Below, piece by piece: positions 12,142 through 25,783 of a stretch of 64,000 bases of DNA (position 1 is its first letter; the number at the start of each line of letters is the position of its first letter). The DNA is from Campylorhamphus procurvoides (lineage: Eukaryota > Chordata > Aves > Passeriformes > Dendrocolaptidae): contig WBMV01000007.1 of the NCBI GenBank assembly GCA_013396655.1, positions 124,001 to 188,000 on the forward strand. The letters are read 5' to 3'. A program made the translations under genes and the position numbers. The notes under the pieces are model-generated. The model saw only the letters and a program-made list of their open reading frames with translations, did not search any database and had not been told where the DNA came from.

Positions 12142-12424
12142 ACGTCAACAACATTTATATTCAGGTGTGAATTTATCTGTAAAGATGATCTATTTGGAGG
12201 GAGGGACTACGGATGACACCATCACTTCAGTCTGCTTTCCAACTCAGGAAACTTCAGTATTGCTCATCTTCCCCCTGTCTGCTTTGTTACCACTGCAATT
12301 ATATCTATACCTGAAATAATGCTCCATTTCCACACAATGCAACCAAAAAGATAGTCATTAATAGTTAAGTATATCCTGTGTGTATTTAGCACCTGTGTAC
12401 ACCATGGAGTGCAATTGCTTTTTA

Positions 12425-12430
12425 AATAAA
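12425..12430 (+). terminator. Candidate proximal polyadenylation signal AATAAA
   Basis: This is the first AATAAA after the APIP stop codon, 284 bases downstream. A G/T-rich stretch occurs only about 150 bases further on (12580-12605), so the downstream element is not ideally placed. Confidence 0.4.
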
Positions 12431-13670
12431 ATGGTATCAAGCATCACCAGTAGAAGCCAGTGGACTAAGAAAACCCCAGCCTAGTAAGCTAATCTGTATA
12501 GAGATGTTTGAACACCCACATTTGTTCTTCAGCTCACAGGATCACGTTTGATTTCAGTCCATCTCATGGTGTTACTTGTACGGTGGGTTGGTTGGGGCTT
12601 TTTGTGGATTTGTCTTTTTCCTTTTTTAAAATAAAAGCACATAGATGACATGATCAGGAAGTACTTTACATGAAGGATCTCTGAAGCAATTCTCACATAA
12701 GTACTGTACAGCTTGGTATGGCAAAACACAGTGGTAGCGTAACACTTCAGAGTTCGAGACACTCCTTTCTGAAAGTGTAAGCAAGTTTAAAGATACCAGT
12801 ACAGAGATTGTAAAGAAGTTTCTTGGCCAAAGTGCTGATGTAATGAAATAGGGTAGGCTAACTTGTTGCAGAGTTGTCCTATCAGATAATCCACTGCACC
12901 CACCACATTTTCATCAGAAGAAATGACAAATGGTTGCTCCAGCCGCATGAGCCCAGAGCAGACAGGGACTTGGATCATTAGCCTTTATGCCCACACTGGA
13001 GGAGGAAGCAGTGGGACAGGAGACTTGCTGTCAGTGAGTCTCTGCATTAGCAGGTATTTGGAATGCTGCCACTGCATACATGCTGGCTGCCACACCTGCA
13101 CAGAGCTACCTCATTGCTCATGAGAACCATCCTAAAATTGCTCCTCAGCCCCTGCAGTTGAATAGGTTGAGCTACCGTAGTGGCCTTTGCCTATTTATTA
13201 TGACTAAATACCTAGTTTTAGAATATTTTTGCTTTTACCATGTTTGTCCTATACAGGTTTCCTGCAGGGTGATGGAAGTTCCAGGTTTCACCTCACACTG
13301 TTGAAGCCAGAAGAGGGTGCTGTTATACTCAGGGGATTGACAGATGTCAGCAGGCAGTTTTGATGGCTAAACACATCCAAGAGGAAAAGGAGAGTTAAAA
13401 ACAACTGAGCAATCATTGCTATTTATGAATCCTATCGAGTGCTACAGTAGGAGGAATGAACATTCAGATGCTAAAAAAGATTTTGAAAAACTGTGGAGAA
13501 CAAATGTGACATTTCGTTTGTGTGCCTTAAAAATTGACATTTCAACAACCTTCATTGGCTGATCCTACTCTAATGCTGCATCATTTAACTTGCTAGAACT
13601 CCATTTCTGAAAGCTATAGTAGGTTTTATTCTTTAGGAAAAAAATGAGGACAGCCCTTTAATTAGAAGTT

Positions 13671-13676
13671 AATAAA
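13671..13676 (+). terminator. Candidate distal polyadenylation signal AATAAA
   Basis: A canonical AATAAA hexamer is followed about 45 bases later by a G/T-rich element. It could end a long APIP 3' UTR. Whether it is used cannot be seen from sequence alone. Confidence 0.35.
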
Positions 13677-13700
13677 GTTTAAAGGATTATTTGAACTATT

Positions 13701-16700
13701 GATTCCTTCATGCCATGTTCGTACGTTGGTTTTTGGGTTTTTTTAATTAAGCCTGTAGCATATGTATTTTTAAGTTCTCCTAATTGTCATTATAATGAGT
13801 AGGAAACATAATTTTATAGTGTATATTTTGTAGTTGTTATTGAGAGACTGCTCTGGGTCTTGTCTGGTTTTTACCTCTTTAAATTCCTTCACTTTGAGTA
13901 AGATTATATTTATTGAAACTTTAAAACAGGTTTTTATGACCTCTTGATTAGCCCCCCCTAAAGTAGATTTAATCAAAGTGCTCATTAAAATGTAGTCTCG
14001 CATATTTATGACACAGTGTCTTTCAAAATCTTCTGTAACGGCCCCTCAGTGTAAGACTTCACTCCATCAGAAAATTGGTCAGTTTTGAGGGTGAATTGAG
14101 ACAGGGTAAGCACCAACTGACCTTGTTTTCTGCTGCGGGCCATGGATTCCCACCGCTTCCCCTTACATCATCTCTGGGACCTCTTTGAGCTTCTGTGAGG
14201 TGAATTAACTCTTCAGCCTAAAAGAAAACTATGGTGGGAGTGGGAGAAGGAAAATTATTAAATTATGCCCTTCCCTACTGTATATAGCACTGTCCCTCCA
14301 GTATAAAACCTTTAATGCTTTTGAGGAGGGTGACCTTGGTTATTGTGAACTGGTGGTTATCACGATATTACTGCAGGTTGTTGGCTGTATGTTTATCAAT
14401 ATTTTTTTTAATATTATTATTAGACACTGGTTTGTCAGTGACAAATATTTAAACTGCCTGATTTCTGCAAAAAGTAAATTCCTGTGGTATTCTGATGATG
14501 CTTTCAGAATAGGTCATAATTGTATCATTCCATAATACTGATGTTTTGTAAGTATAAAGAATATTTTACACTTGTTGTTGATTTGTTTTGCATGTATAAT
14601 GACAAACTACAAAAGAACACTCACAAGGAAAGGCGTTTTTGCCAAATGTATTCCTCTAGGGTTGTGTTAATTACAAATGCTCGCATTCTCATCCACCTAT
14701 AATTTGCCACTCTGTAGCCTTTCTAAAATCTGTATAAAACATCCAATTCCTATAGTAGTGGTTACGTTCTGTCATACAGGATTCCAAGATGTTCAGAATC
14801 CCACTCAGTGATATGGAAATGAGCTAAGTGCACTCTTCTTGTGACTTCTCATGTGAACTGTCACCAAAGAAATTGATGCCTTTACAGCTTTGGTGACTTC
14901 ATAAACTTGTGAAATGATTACTGTTTTCTGGAGCGTTCAGAAAGCTCTTGTACTTCAGATCCAATTAGGTGGAATGAGAATAGGAAAATTCCTTCCAATT
15001 TAAATCTTATAAGCTCACAATTTTTAAGTCTATACAATTTTCTGATGTGAATTGTTGGCTAATAAGCCAGCTAGATATTTTTATACGTTTGCAGCAAAGA
15101 CTTGATCTCCATCAAAGCCGATTATCTAGGTTTAGTATCACCAGATAGGCTTATGTCAAAATGACCTAATTCCTATTTCAAGTGGCTCATCCAAAAAGGT
15201 GAGTTCTAACATTTCTCAGTAAAAGTAACTTCCTAGCAAACATCCTGTTTGCTTTCCAAGAAGGAAATAAAACTGCAGAATACAGCATCTTGAAACATTA
15301 AGAGATAGAACTCTTAATTTAGAGTAAGCAGTTATGATGCCAATATATGTTCTGTAGTGAAAGCTGTAATGCCTGAACAGTTGTCATCCTATGTGCTCTA
15401 TCTCTGAAACTGTAATTTAAAAACATCTAAAAAAGCCCACTGACTAATGGAACAATACAAATAAACTCTGAGTTGTTTTTTGCCATGCTTTTTTGGCAAA
15501 TAGGTTGGTAACAGTTTCTTGCTCGTTTACAGGATATTGCAAATTGGCAAAAAAACAACCTGTAGCACTTTACATGGATTACTATTGTGTCAAGCGGCAG
15601 AAGAAAATACATAGTTTTATGTTAATCCTTCCTAATTTCAAAATTGTTAAGAAACCTCTGAGCAAATACAAGTTTAGGCATTCCTGCTGAAGGGAGTTAT
15701 CTGTGCAGATTTGTAAGCAGTAAGTTAGGAGAATGTTTCATTTTTCACACCACTTTGGATTTCTATTTAGGTTTGGTTCTAAGGGGAGGTGAACCCCTGC
15801 AGGCTTTGCTTTTTTCTTTTCCTACTTGTTAGGTGAAATAAAAGTTGTGCCTTACAGACCCAGGTTGTGTCCAAGCACAGCCCTCTGAGCTGAGAGACTT
15901 TGGTGACAGAGTGCGTAGAGGTGCCTGTGGCTGTGCTTTGCTACCAGCTAATCAAAGCTTTCATAGAAGTCAGTCAAGTTAGCTTCATGTTAAAAGCTTA
16001 CTGTTACTCCAGAAGAATGCTATCTGACATGATTTTTAAAAGAGCAAATTTCTAAGCCCCTGAATCTGAAAAAGAGCTCTCGGGCATTTAACCTGGTGCT
16101 GCCCGAGGTTTTACTACATAAATCAGACGGTGAATAAAGCCTCACTATTTTTTGGTTGTTGGCACTAGCGTAGCATCATGTTTCTGCTAAATTTGAGTGC
16201 CAGGGGTTCAGCATGCTGAGTGCACCACTGCAAAATCATCTTGGAAGTGAAACCTCTAGTGGAACCCACAACCTTTGGCTGTGTCTTAGGATTTTAATCT
16301 GTTGAAATCAAAAGCATTTCCAAATGGTAAATTTTTAAATTCATCTAGCATCTCCTAATTTTTGCTGGAGGAGTCAGAAGAAAACTGTTGACTGGCTAAT
16401 GCTCAGTGCAGAAAATGGACTGAGAGAGTCTATATGGGATTTAATGGGGAATCATGGAAATTCTCATAGTCTGTATAGCATTTACAAACATTCACTCTTT
16501 CCACACTTACAAAAGTGTGTTGGGCTTTTTTACTCTAAGGTGCTGTGCTATTGTACTTAGCAAGTTTCTCCCATCTATAACAGATAAAATTACAGGTTTA
16601 ATCTCCAGAAACCAGATCAACAAGAATTTTTTAAAATAAAGATAAATTCTCTCTCATTAATGAGCCTCACATTAGCTCCAATTTCTCTGATGGTAATTTC

Positions 16701-19700
16701 TGGTAATTACAAACAGAATACACTGGATATAGAAGAAAGAACAGGTCTTGCATTTAAAACAAAGAGCTGGAAGTCTAGATTTTGTGGCTGATTCAAGTGA
16801 TACCTTAAGGTCATGCCTTGCACAGTTCGCTTTGATGGGAGTTTCAAAAGAACTTGAATGAATCAGATCCTACCCTAAATCTCATTGAAAAGTTAGATGC
16901 TTAATTTCATTAGGCTCCCTTCTTAACTCCAAGGATTTTATTGTTTCAATCGGGGGGGGAAAAAGGATAATGAGGGTCATCTTCAGTACAAGCTGCCAAC
17001 ATACCACTGCTGTATCCCGGTTTGTCATCAAATGCTTAGCTGCTATTTTTGCCATACTAGAAACCTGTAGTTTAAGAAAAAAAGCTTACATAAATTAATT
17101 TCACCTAGAAGAAATTTACAAAAGCAAGAAATCAGGAACTAAGCTCTTCTGCTTACTCAGATGTGTCTCAATATTACCACAAGTAACACAGCACAATTTT
17201 TGTGACTTCAATTCCTCACCTCCCAAAGGATACCAGCTCTCTGTGTTTCCAGATGAAACCTTTTTTTAAGATGTCATTTTTATACTACTCCAGACAAAGC
17301 AGGTTGACCTCACAGTCCCCATTTCAGTGCAGTTCCTGAAAAAATCACTGCAATAACGTAATATCTCAGTAGACTACCTGGGCTCTGCAGGTTGTTGTGC
17401 ATTTAACACTAATGATTACCTTTTTTTGTGTCTTTATGCTTTGTCTCATTTCCATGTTTTAGTCAGTTCTAATCCTGCTTTTCTGTAAAATTTCCCCCCT
17501 CCCCTGTTTTCCTGACAATCTTTAAAACCAAATGTAATCTTAGTACCATTTGCATTCTGGTTGAACTTTCAAACTCAAGAATATTTTTGTGTTAGGAAAC
17601 ATCTCTTTCCTGATTCATCTGCTACGTCCCTGACATATCCGGGCATGTCCTGTTATTGTATGTTTGCAAAATTTTGGTACTTAAAACAGTTAATGTGCCT
17701 TTTGTATCTCAGACACACTAGGATTTTGCAAGCAAGTGTCTGTGGATTGCAAGAGCATATGAGCAAGTATGAGACTGATTTCCTGTTAAGGAGTCACTAC
17801 ATTAAAAGGATATTTGCATAATCATAGACTAAGATAATGTAGGGAAAACCCCTGATGCCAGGATTAAGCCAAGCCCAACATGTAATTTATTTGAATGTAT
17901 GAAAGCTGCTTCTTATCGTTCACTTCTATCTCAAGTCTCCAAGCACTTTAGTTGGCAGCAGCAGGCTCTAACTCCTCCTGGGTAATTCATTATCCTCAAC
18001 AACTTTTAAAAGGGTTATTTTAAGTTTAACTTAACAGTCACTGCAACTTAATTAATACAATAAAAAATTATTCCTTTTATGTCTTGTGTCACGTGTTCAA
18101 AATCAAGATACAGCATCTTCTTGGGTCATCATTTTACTTGATGCCCTCGCCTTCAGGTTATGGTAACTTCGGAAGTACTGCATGCACCACAAAAACAAGT
18201 GTTCGGACTACACGTATGAGAAACAGTCAAAACCAATGAGATTTCATAAGGCAGGTAGTTTTTTTAACTTGTATATAAATGAAGATGTGTCCACATAGGA
18301 GTTTGGCAGAAGAACCTCAAGACAAACTAGATTAGCAACTAAAAATCAAGGCACGCAACGGAGCTGTTTCTGAACAAATTAATACTTAGGGCTGGAGGTC
18401 CCTGACTTCCATTTTAAATTCGGTTGTGTGCTTTAAGTTTTCAATTTGAGAATCTTACTGTCAAAGAATTTGTCACACTTGTCACCTGCTATTTCATTCA
18501 GGTAAACATGCTTAGAGGCTTATGGCTCGGGTGCTGTAGCAGTGTCTGAAAGGTTATTTTTTTACTCATCTTGGATGAGAGAATTATTTGAACCAGAAAG
18601 TCCAGTTGCCATGAAAAAAAAAAAAGAAAAAGGCAAAAAAATCCCAAGGGTGCTCTCATGCTCACTTGCCATCGTTAAAACAAATGGGGATACAAAGAGG
18701 TGTAGGTGTAGCAAGAGGGCAGCTACTGTTTCTGAAAAGCAATGGAGGGAGGAGAACCCATTGAGCAGCATTTCAGTGACAGCTCAGTCTATCAAGCCTC
18801 AAGCCATAGCATAAGAGGGAAGTAACATTTTAAGTGAGGGAAGAGCAAACATTATCATAACAAATTATTTAATTGTAGGAAAGGCAAGAAGAATATAATT
18901 AGGGTCTCAGACACCTAAATAAGAAAACATCTAGTAGCAGTGATAGCAACATTAGCAGATAAGCACAGTTAAGCGAATAGGATGATGGTCACTATCTATT
19001 GCACTTTAAGCACCGATACAACACTTTCACTGTACTAGAAAATTGTACCATGTTTCTCTGTACTTTAACTATAATTAAAGCAGCACAGTTCTAGTAGCCT
19101 GAATAGTTCAATATTATTCATTAAAAAATCATATACTAACTTACGTTAGAATGTATTGTCCTGTTTGAAACTTCTTGTCCCTGGTAAGGAAGACTGCTAT
19201 ATTTGAAAGGGAAGGTCAAGACAGTTTAAGTAGTTTATACAACACAGATTTGTACTAAATTTTGGGAATGCTAAAAGCAAAACTGTCCAATACTGAAAAT
19301 TAGGAACTAATTCTATTCAGACTGGAGGAGAACAATGTCTGATCAAGCAGACTATAGTCTAACCTCAGTGTAACCCTTAGTGTAACCCAAAACTCATATT
19401 ACACAAAATTAATTACCAAATAAAATGAAATGACAATACATTGCAACCTTTTCCCGTAGGGAGACAATGGACTGAAGACAGTAATCCTGCCTATGTTTAA
19501 TGTCTCTTCATAACATATAGTCTATGTTTGTCTCTAACTTGATAAAGGTTCCCAAGCTGCAACACGAAGACCAAAATTATGGCAGTGTGCCATATAACAG
19601 CATTATGCAAAGTCTTGAGCTTTCCCTAATCATGTTTCTGCGTATGTGGAAATCTATGCAGAAATCTATATGAAGAAATTTATCAGAAGGCTTAATCTCT

Positions 19701-20622
19701 GGGGGGGGGGGGGGGAAATCCCAAAACTACTTTGTTTACTTCCTTTGTTATTAACCATAGTCCATTCACAGCTTAACTTCCAGAAATCCTCCAAGGCTCT
19801 GTAATGTTCCAATCTGCTTTACCTATATTTGCAGGTTTCTGATTTTTTTTCCCCTTCATGCCATATTCAGAATTGATCCTAACAACACAGAGATTTTACA
19901 AAGATTTCTTCATGGAAGAAGTGTCCACACATGAGAACTACTTCAGGATGAAAGAAGGAATACAGAATATTCGTATGCAGTAAAGAATTTCCATCATAAG
20001 AACAAGGAATGAGCACGGGATTCCTGAACAGGGGAATATGGTGCAGATGAACAGGAAGGGGCATGCTAAAAGCCATAAAGAATGAGTGCTAAAAACACAA
20101 AACCAAAACAATACAGCAGGGATCACTAAAAGGCCAGGAGAGGTTAAATTGAGGATAGTTCCATGGATTGAATTTTTACACTTTGTCTGCTGTGCATTGA
20201 ACCAGTGTTTTTTTTAATATTACTAATTAATTAGATGAACTAATTCCACCTATAAAGGAAATTCTTACTATTTTCTATGTGCTTTGTATTGAGTAGAAAG
20301 AATAACATGTCCAAAAGGCTAAATCAGGCGAGACATAAGTTCACCAGGATAAAGAACAATGTAAGCAACTGAATCCTTCCTTGCAGAATTCTTGCAAGCC
20401 CTTCAGTAGGAGCTGAGCATGAGACTGATTTCAGGAGCAGAGAGTACACTACTTCCTCAGGATTTGTACATGTCCTTGGGAATTAGCTTCTATAGCCCAA
20501 GCAGGCTCTTGGGACTATCTAAAATATCCTACTTGGTCATTTCAGCTTTGAGAGCACAACAGTAGTAAAAAACCGCAACATCATTCCCCAGACTATGACT
20601 TATGCTTGAGTCCTTGGAGGAC
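13701..20622. other. Intergenic, no gene recognised
   Basis: About 6.9 kb downstream of APIP. Open frames are all below 91 codons and show no family signature. I see a 15-G run at 19701-19715 and short A or T runs, but no transposon I can name. The strand-neutral AT-rich composition fits ordinary intergenic DNA. Confidence 0.75.
19701..19715 (+). repeat. Poly-G homopolymer (15 G)
   Basis: An uninterrupted run of 15 G, in an otherwise AT-rich setting. It could form a G-quadruplex-like structure, or be an unreliable homopolymer call. Confidence 0.9.
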
Positions 20623-21201
20623 TGTTGTTGTTTAACCCTGATCTAAGCCCCTCACACCTGATCACTTGTTCTCCCACGGTGGGATGGGGAAGAGAATCAG
20701 AAAGGGAAAAGTGAGAAAACTCGTGTGTAGAGAAAGACAGTTTAATAGGTAAAGCAAAAGGTGTACACAAGCAGAGCAAAACAAGGAATTCAGTCACCGG
20801 TTCCCACAGGCAGGCAGGTGTTCAGCCATCCCCAGGAAGGCAGGGCCTCATCACACATAATGGGGACTTGAGAAGAAAAATGCCATCCCTACGAATATGT
20901 ATCCCTTCTTCCTTCCTCCCCCAGCTTTGTGTGCTGAGCATGATGCCATATCATGTGAGATTTCTTCAGTCAGGCGGGATCAGCTGTCCTGGCTGTGCGC
21001 ACCCCTAACTCTTTATGTACCCTCAACATCATCAGTGATGGTGGTTAGGGGGAGGAGGCCCCAATTCTATGTAAAGCACTGCTGTCCAAAACCAAAAAAA
21101 CATCCCTGAATATCAGCACTGTTTCCGGCACAAATCCAAAACATAGACCCATACTAAATACTATGAAGAAAATTAACTCCATCCCAGCTGAAACCGGAAC
21201 A
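20623..21201 (-). mobile_element. Solo LTR of an avian endogenous retrovirus, copy 1
   Basis: On the minus strand it starts with the terminal TGTTCCGGTTTCAGCTGGGA and passes GTTAATTTTCTTC. It ends (plus-strand start, TGTTGTTTAACCCTG) in the complement of the GGTTTAACCCC terminus. I recognise this LTR family from many bird genomes; its TG...CA ends, the block TGTCCTGGCTGTG and the AAGGCAGGGC block are all present. The TATA-box position reads AGCACACAAAG and is therefore decayed. No gag, pol or env sequence adjoins it. A 5-bp target duplication is not evident (AGGAC versus AAGAT). Confidence 0.82.
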
Positions 21202-24200
21202 AAGATAAAGGTGTGATTTCCCTGTTGGGTACAAATCAATTCCTATTCAGGGAAGTAATTCAAATCTTTAACTCATCTGATCCACCTAAGCTCTGTAAAG
21301 GTTTTGTACTTCTTTGTGCATCTTTTGAGCACTTATAGCTTGCTTATAGCTTGAAAGTGCTATCCAAAAAAAGAGGAGGGAGATTTCTGACACTTGTAAT
21401 GAACTGCCTTGTAAAAATTTTGTATTCAAAGGTATAAGAAGATTTACATTTTTAAAATGCAAGCTATATATGAAGTACAATAAGGAACCAGCAGCAAAAC
21501 ATGTGAACAACAGTAGGTCTTTAATCTTGAGCCATATTTGGGTGTTAGACAGAAGAGAGCAGATAGCAGCCTCCTCCTATTTGAGAAATCTCAACCTAGA
21601 ATCCATTCATAAAGATGGATGACTAAGCACTGTCTTAGAGGGGAAAAAAAAGGGAAAAAGGGACTATTAATTTTTTTTCCCGAGGAGAAGAAAGTACCAG
21701 CTCCATCAAATTGTATCCAAGGCTGTTATTCAGAATGGCAAAAACCTGGTACCTTTTTGTAATGAGGAGGCACAACCAAGTATCTCCCATCTCAAGAAGA
21801 GAGATAAAAATTCAGTTATTCTAACTTTGGAGGGAGTACTCTCTTTCCTTTTTGCTGAAAATGCTGTGAAACTATTCACTGGCTTGGAAAGAGTTAGCAG
21901 TGGGTACCTACGAATCCTCAAGCAACCAACAGATCATTTACAAGGGGAAGGGGAGTCTTGAGCTCTAATCTGCATTTAACTTATAGATAGAATCTCGAAT
22001 CTGTGTCACACTTTTTTTTTTAGCTTGAGCTAGAGTAAGATGAGTCAGCAGACGGAAGTTAAAGTACTGTCACTCAGCAAAGTTTTTGCCATGGGAGATG
22101 CAGATATGAAGAGCCTCCAGCAGAAGAAGGAATTACAGTGTACTGGGGATTTTGAATGAGTGTGATTTATATTACATGGGATTAAACCCCCTACTGTTCT
22201 GTGTCACTTAGTTGCAAGAAATGTTTTATTCTGAGCCTGACCCACATGTGCTCACACCCTCCGAAGACAGATTAAGATTTTGGTTTCTAAAAGGGTTTAG
22301 GTTTAACATGCTTGGTTATTCGAGGCTTCTGGTGACTGTACACTACTCCAGGAAAGTTTAAATGACAAGGAAAAAACCTATGGACTAGATATCTCTAACA
22401 GAAGTACTTAAGATGCTTGAGAAAAGTCTTTCATGCTTGAAATGGAAGTTTGAATAGGCACTTTAGAAAAAATCTAAAGAAATTAGCAATTACAGCTTCC
22501 AGAGCTCCCTTCTAACAAAAACCTTTTATGCTTTCCATGATTCCTATAATCATCTTTTGGTTCAATCATTCATCTCAGCAAATTTTTCATTTTTCAAATT
22601 AGTAATCTTTAATAAACACACCTCTATAATTTGCATTGATAATCCTTTTCCCTGGAAGAGTGGGTGTTGCTGCAGGAACATGTCCAGAAGTTGCTCTCCA
22701 ACCAGTTACTACTCAAAAAAACACCACGCCAGTAGCTATTATGACTCAATAATAGATTCAAATCTCTTGTTATGTGTTAATATGGGATAACAACTCCCTT
22801 AGAATTTCCATTAATAATGAAGCACCTTAACAAAATACAGACAGAAAAACAGCTGCTGTGAACTTCCAGTAGATACTATTTCTGCCAGATCCCTGTTTTA
22901 CATTAGCACTCAAGACACTGAATCCCAGTCTTCCAGACAACCAGGAAAAGTGATAACAGCACAAATTCATTTGCTGACATGTAAAAATAGCTAAATGCAT
23001 TTTCAAAATTATACAGTAACACAGATAGATCATGCCTTTGTGAATATAGTACTGCTTTAAATGCTGTGTTGTTCTGACTAGAAAGGGGCTAAACTCAACT
23101 GAAATAAAAGCAGAAAAAGCCTCTGAATGTGTTGTATCAAAGGAAGGGAGTTTGTTGTACCCATGTAATAGTTCCGTTGTAACTGGTGGAGCCCTCTAGT
23201 CCAAAAGAAGTGGCTTAATACTGGTAAGTTTTTATCTTGGAATAGGAGTGTCCACTTTAGGATTTGAATAAACAACCTCTTATTCATACCTTCCCTTATT
23301 TTGATGGTGATCCTCATGTAAATTGAACATGGTTCTTTCTGTTGACACGTGAGCATAAATGTAAAATCCATTGGGGAAATCTATTGATTCAAAACTGTTT
23401 TTCAGAGGATTGACAAAAAAATGGCTCTTTTTTTAACTTTTAGAAAGTCCAAAGGATCAAATTTTATCATTTATCAACCAAATATTCATTTCCATATTAG
23501 AAACTTAGAATCTAATTGTTAGATGTGTTGGTTATTTAATTTCCATTCCCATTAACTGAAGCTGATTCTATCTTGCTCTCAGAACTAGAAGTTTAAGTTT
23601 GGAGAGTTAGTCACTCAAAGTGACACGACAGCAGTCCTTTTGCTTTGTAAATGAGAGAGAGCATATGTTTCACCATGTAATTCAAATAACTTGCCCTCAT
23701 CCAAATCACTTGCCACACAGGAAGACAACAAAACCAGAAAGACTATTTGATCTTCATTTATAAATGTCAACCACGTACCTCTTTTCTTCCTCCTTCTCTC
23801 CCAGTTGTGGTTCTTTCTTCATTGCCCTGCAGATGAACATGTGTAAAAATGAATAAGGGCACTTACTTGATTTTTTCCATTTATTTTTTAATAAGTTGTG
23901 ACAGCAGTTCTCAGTAACGTTTAGAGAGGTAGTGGGAGTAAAATTTTCTTGCCATGTTAGCTTGGGATTTTATGTGCAAGCATTCTTCCAAAAAGGCTTG
24001 TTTTTTTGTTGTTTTTTTTTAATACCGTTCACTTACATGATTACTGGAAAATAGCAAACACTGAATATGTTATCTTGAGTTAAACAAGCAAGTTACTGCC
24101 ATTGCCGATAAAGTCACTGAATAGTTACCACCAAATAATTAATTTTAGTGGGGATTTTTTTTCCACAGTAACTATGCAATTAACTTGTGTGTCGAGTGTT

Positions 24201-24540
24201 ATTTCAAGATGGGTGTACTGTTCAACTTGCTTGAGTTATGCAATACAGGTGCTCTGAAGTTGATGAAACATCCTGTAACCTGAGATCATTGTTACTGAAT
24301 GGGTAGAAAGGTATCCACTCAGCAAAGTGGCCAGGGGTTAGTAACCACAGAGAATGAACTGTTCACTCTGGAAAAGTACAAAAGAAAACAGAAGAGAAAG
24401 AGTACACAGAGGGAAAGGGTGTGTGACTAATAAAAAAAAAATGCCAATCAACTAGAAAAAGCCCAAAACTAAACAAAAAAGCCTAAACCCCACACAACTG
24501 ATAGCCTTATGTCAGTGCAACTCATGAAAACTCTGTTTTT
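21202..24540. other. Intergenic, no gene recognised
   Basis: About 3.3 kb between the first LTR and the CR1 element. Short open frames on both strands (for example 23078-23371 minus) have no homology I can see. Nothing else stands out beyond T-rich and A-rich runs. Confidence 0.75.
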
Positions 24541-25716
24541 TCTGGATTTACTAAGGCTTCTGTTGCTGTCCCTCACAGCGTCCTTCTGGACAAGTTGTCC
24601 AGCTGTGGGGTGAGTAGGTTCATGGTGCACTGGGTCAAGAACTGGCAACAGGGCAGGGCTCAAAGGGTTGCAGTCAATGGAACTACATGTAGCTGGCAAC
24701 TGTTCACCAGCATCATTCCTCAGGGTTGCATTCTAGGGCCAGTTCTGTGCAATATATTTCTCAATGGTCTGGGTGCAGGATTTGAATGCACCATTAGCAG
24801 GTTTGCTGACAATACCAAAGTGGGAGGTGCTGTTGAGTATATTGAAGGACAAGAGGCCTTACAGAGTGATCTAGACAGATAGAGGCTTTGGAATATGATT
24901 GATGGGATGAAATTTATCCAGTCCAACTGCTGGATTCTGAACCTGGGATGGAGTAACCCCAAGTGCAAGGGTAAACTGGGAGAGAGTGACCGGAGAGCAG
25001 CCCTGGGGAAAAGGCCTCGGGGGGATGGCTGAAGCTGGCTCAGTAGAAGTCAGCAGTGTGTCCTGGCAATCCGGAGGGCAAACCCCATCCTGGGGTGCAT
25101 CAGGCAGCATCACCAGCCAGGCAAGAGGCGTGATCATCCTGCTGCATTCAGCCTTGGTGCAGCCTCACTTCATGTGCTGTGCAGTTGTCAGCCCCACAAT
25201 TAAAGAAGGATAAGAAGGTACTCAAATGTATCCAGAGAAGTGCAACAAAGGTGGTGAAAGAGCTGGAAGGAATGTCCTATAAAAAGGGGGCTAGGGACTT
25301 GGGCTTTGTCTAGTTTGGAGAAAACGAGGCTGAGGGGTGACCTCAGTAGTCCCTAGAGCTTCTTATGAAGGGTAAGGCTGGAACTGATCTGTTCTCCTTG
25401 GTATCAAGTGATAGGACTCATGGGAGTGGTTCAAAGCTGTGTCAGGGGAGATAAAGCCTGACTTGACATTATGAAGCATTTCTTTACAGAGAGGGTGGTC
25501 AAACACTGGAACAGACATTCAAAGGACATGGTCAATGCCCCAAGCCTGTCACTATTTTAGAGGAATGTGGAGACTGCCCTTAATAACAGACTTTAACTTC
25601 TGGTCAGCCCTGAAGTGGTCAGGGAGTTGGATGAGATGGTCATTATAAGTCCCTTTCAACTGAAATTTCTATCCTATCCCGTCCTGTCCCATCCCACCAC
25701 ATCCCATCCCATCCTA
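24541..25716 (+). mobile_element. CR1 LINE, 5'-truncated copy with reverse transcriptase remnant and 3' terminal repeats
   Basis: The copy starts in the CR1 second ORF (CTGGATTTA...CTCACAGCGTCC, equivalent to the conserved LDFSKAFDTVSHS region). The frame at 24595-24882 reads PQGCILGPVLCNIFLN and then SRFADNTKVGG, matching the CR1 reverse transcriptase palm. The catalytic FADD box is changed to FADN, and the frame stops at 24880-24882. Further 3' come recognisable C-terminal blocks out of frame and the tail GTCCCTTTCAACTGAAAT. The end is a degenerate ATCCC-type repeat (about 25671-25716). It is an inactive fragment of a 4.5-kb-class element. Confidence 0.92.
25671..25716 (+). repeat. CR1 3' terminal short tandem repeat (CATCCC-like)
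   Basis: TATCCTATCC, CGTCCTGTCC and CATCCC units follow directly on the CR1 tail. CR1 elements end in short tandem units rather than poly-A; here the unit has expanded and degenerated. Confidence 0.8.
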
Positions 25717-25783
25717 AATAATCTGAAGCCTGAAAGTGTCTGGTTTCCTTGCATGGGTTAGATCGAGACATTGACTGGTCAGA

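Larger units (their letters stand above)
12142..13700 (+). other. APIP: APIP 3' UTR (extent uncertain) and downstream flank
   Basis: Noncoding sequence follows the stop codon. AATAAA signals occur at 12425-12430, 12630-12635 and 13671-13676. Only the last is followed within about 50 bases by a G/T-rich tract (13720-13743), so it is a plausible distal cleavage site. The first would give a short 3' UTR of about 300 nt. Open frames of 60-80 codons in this stretch, on both strands, have no recognisable homology. Confidence 0.5.

Noticed and set aside
24595..24882. An active LINE reverse transcriptase gene
   Set aside because: The catalytic box is FADN, the frame stops after 96 codons and the 5' part of the element is missing.
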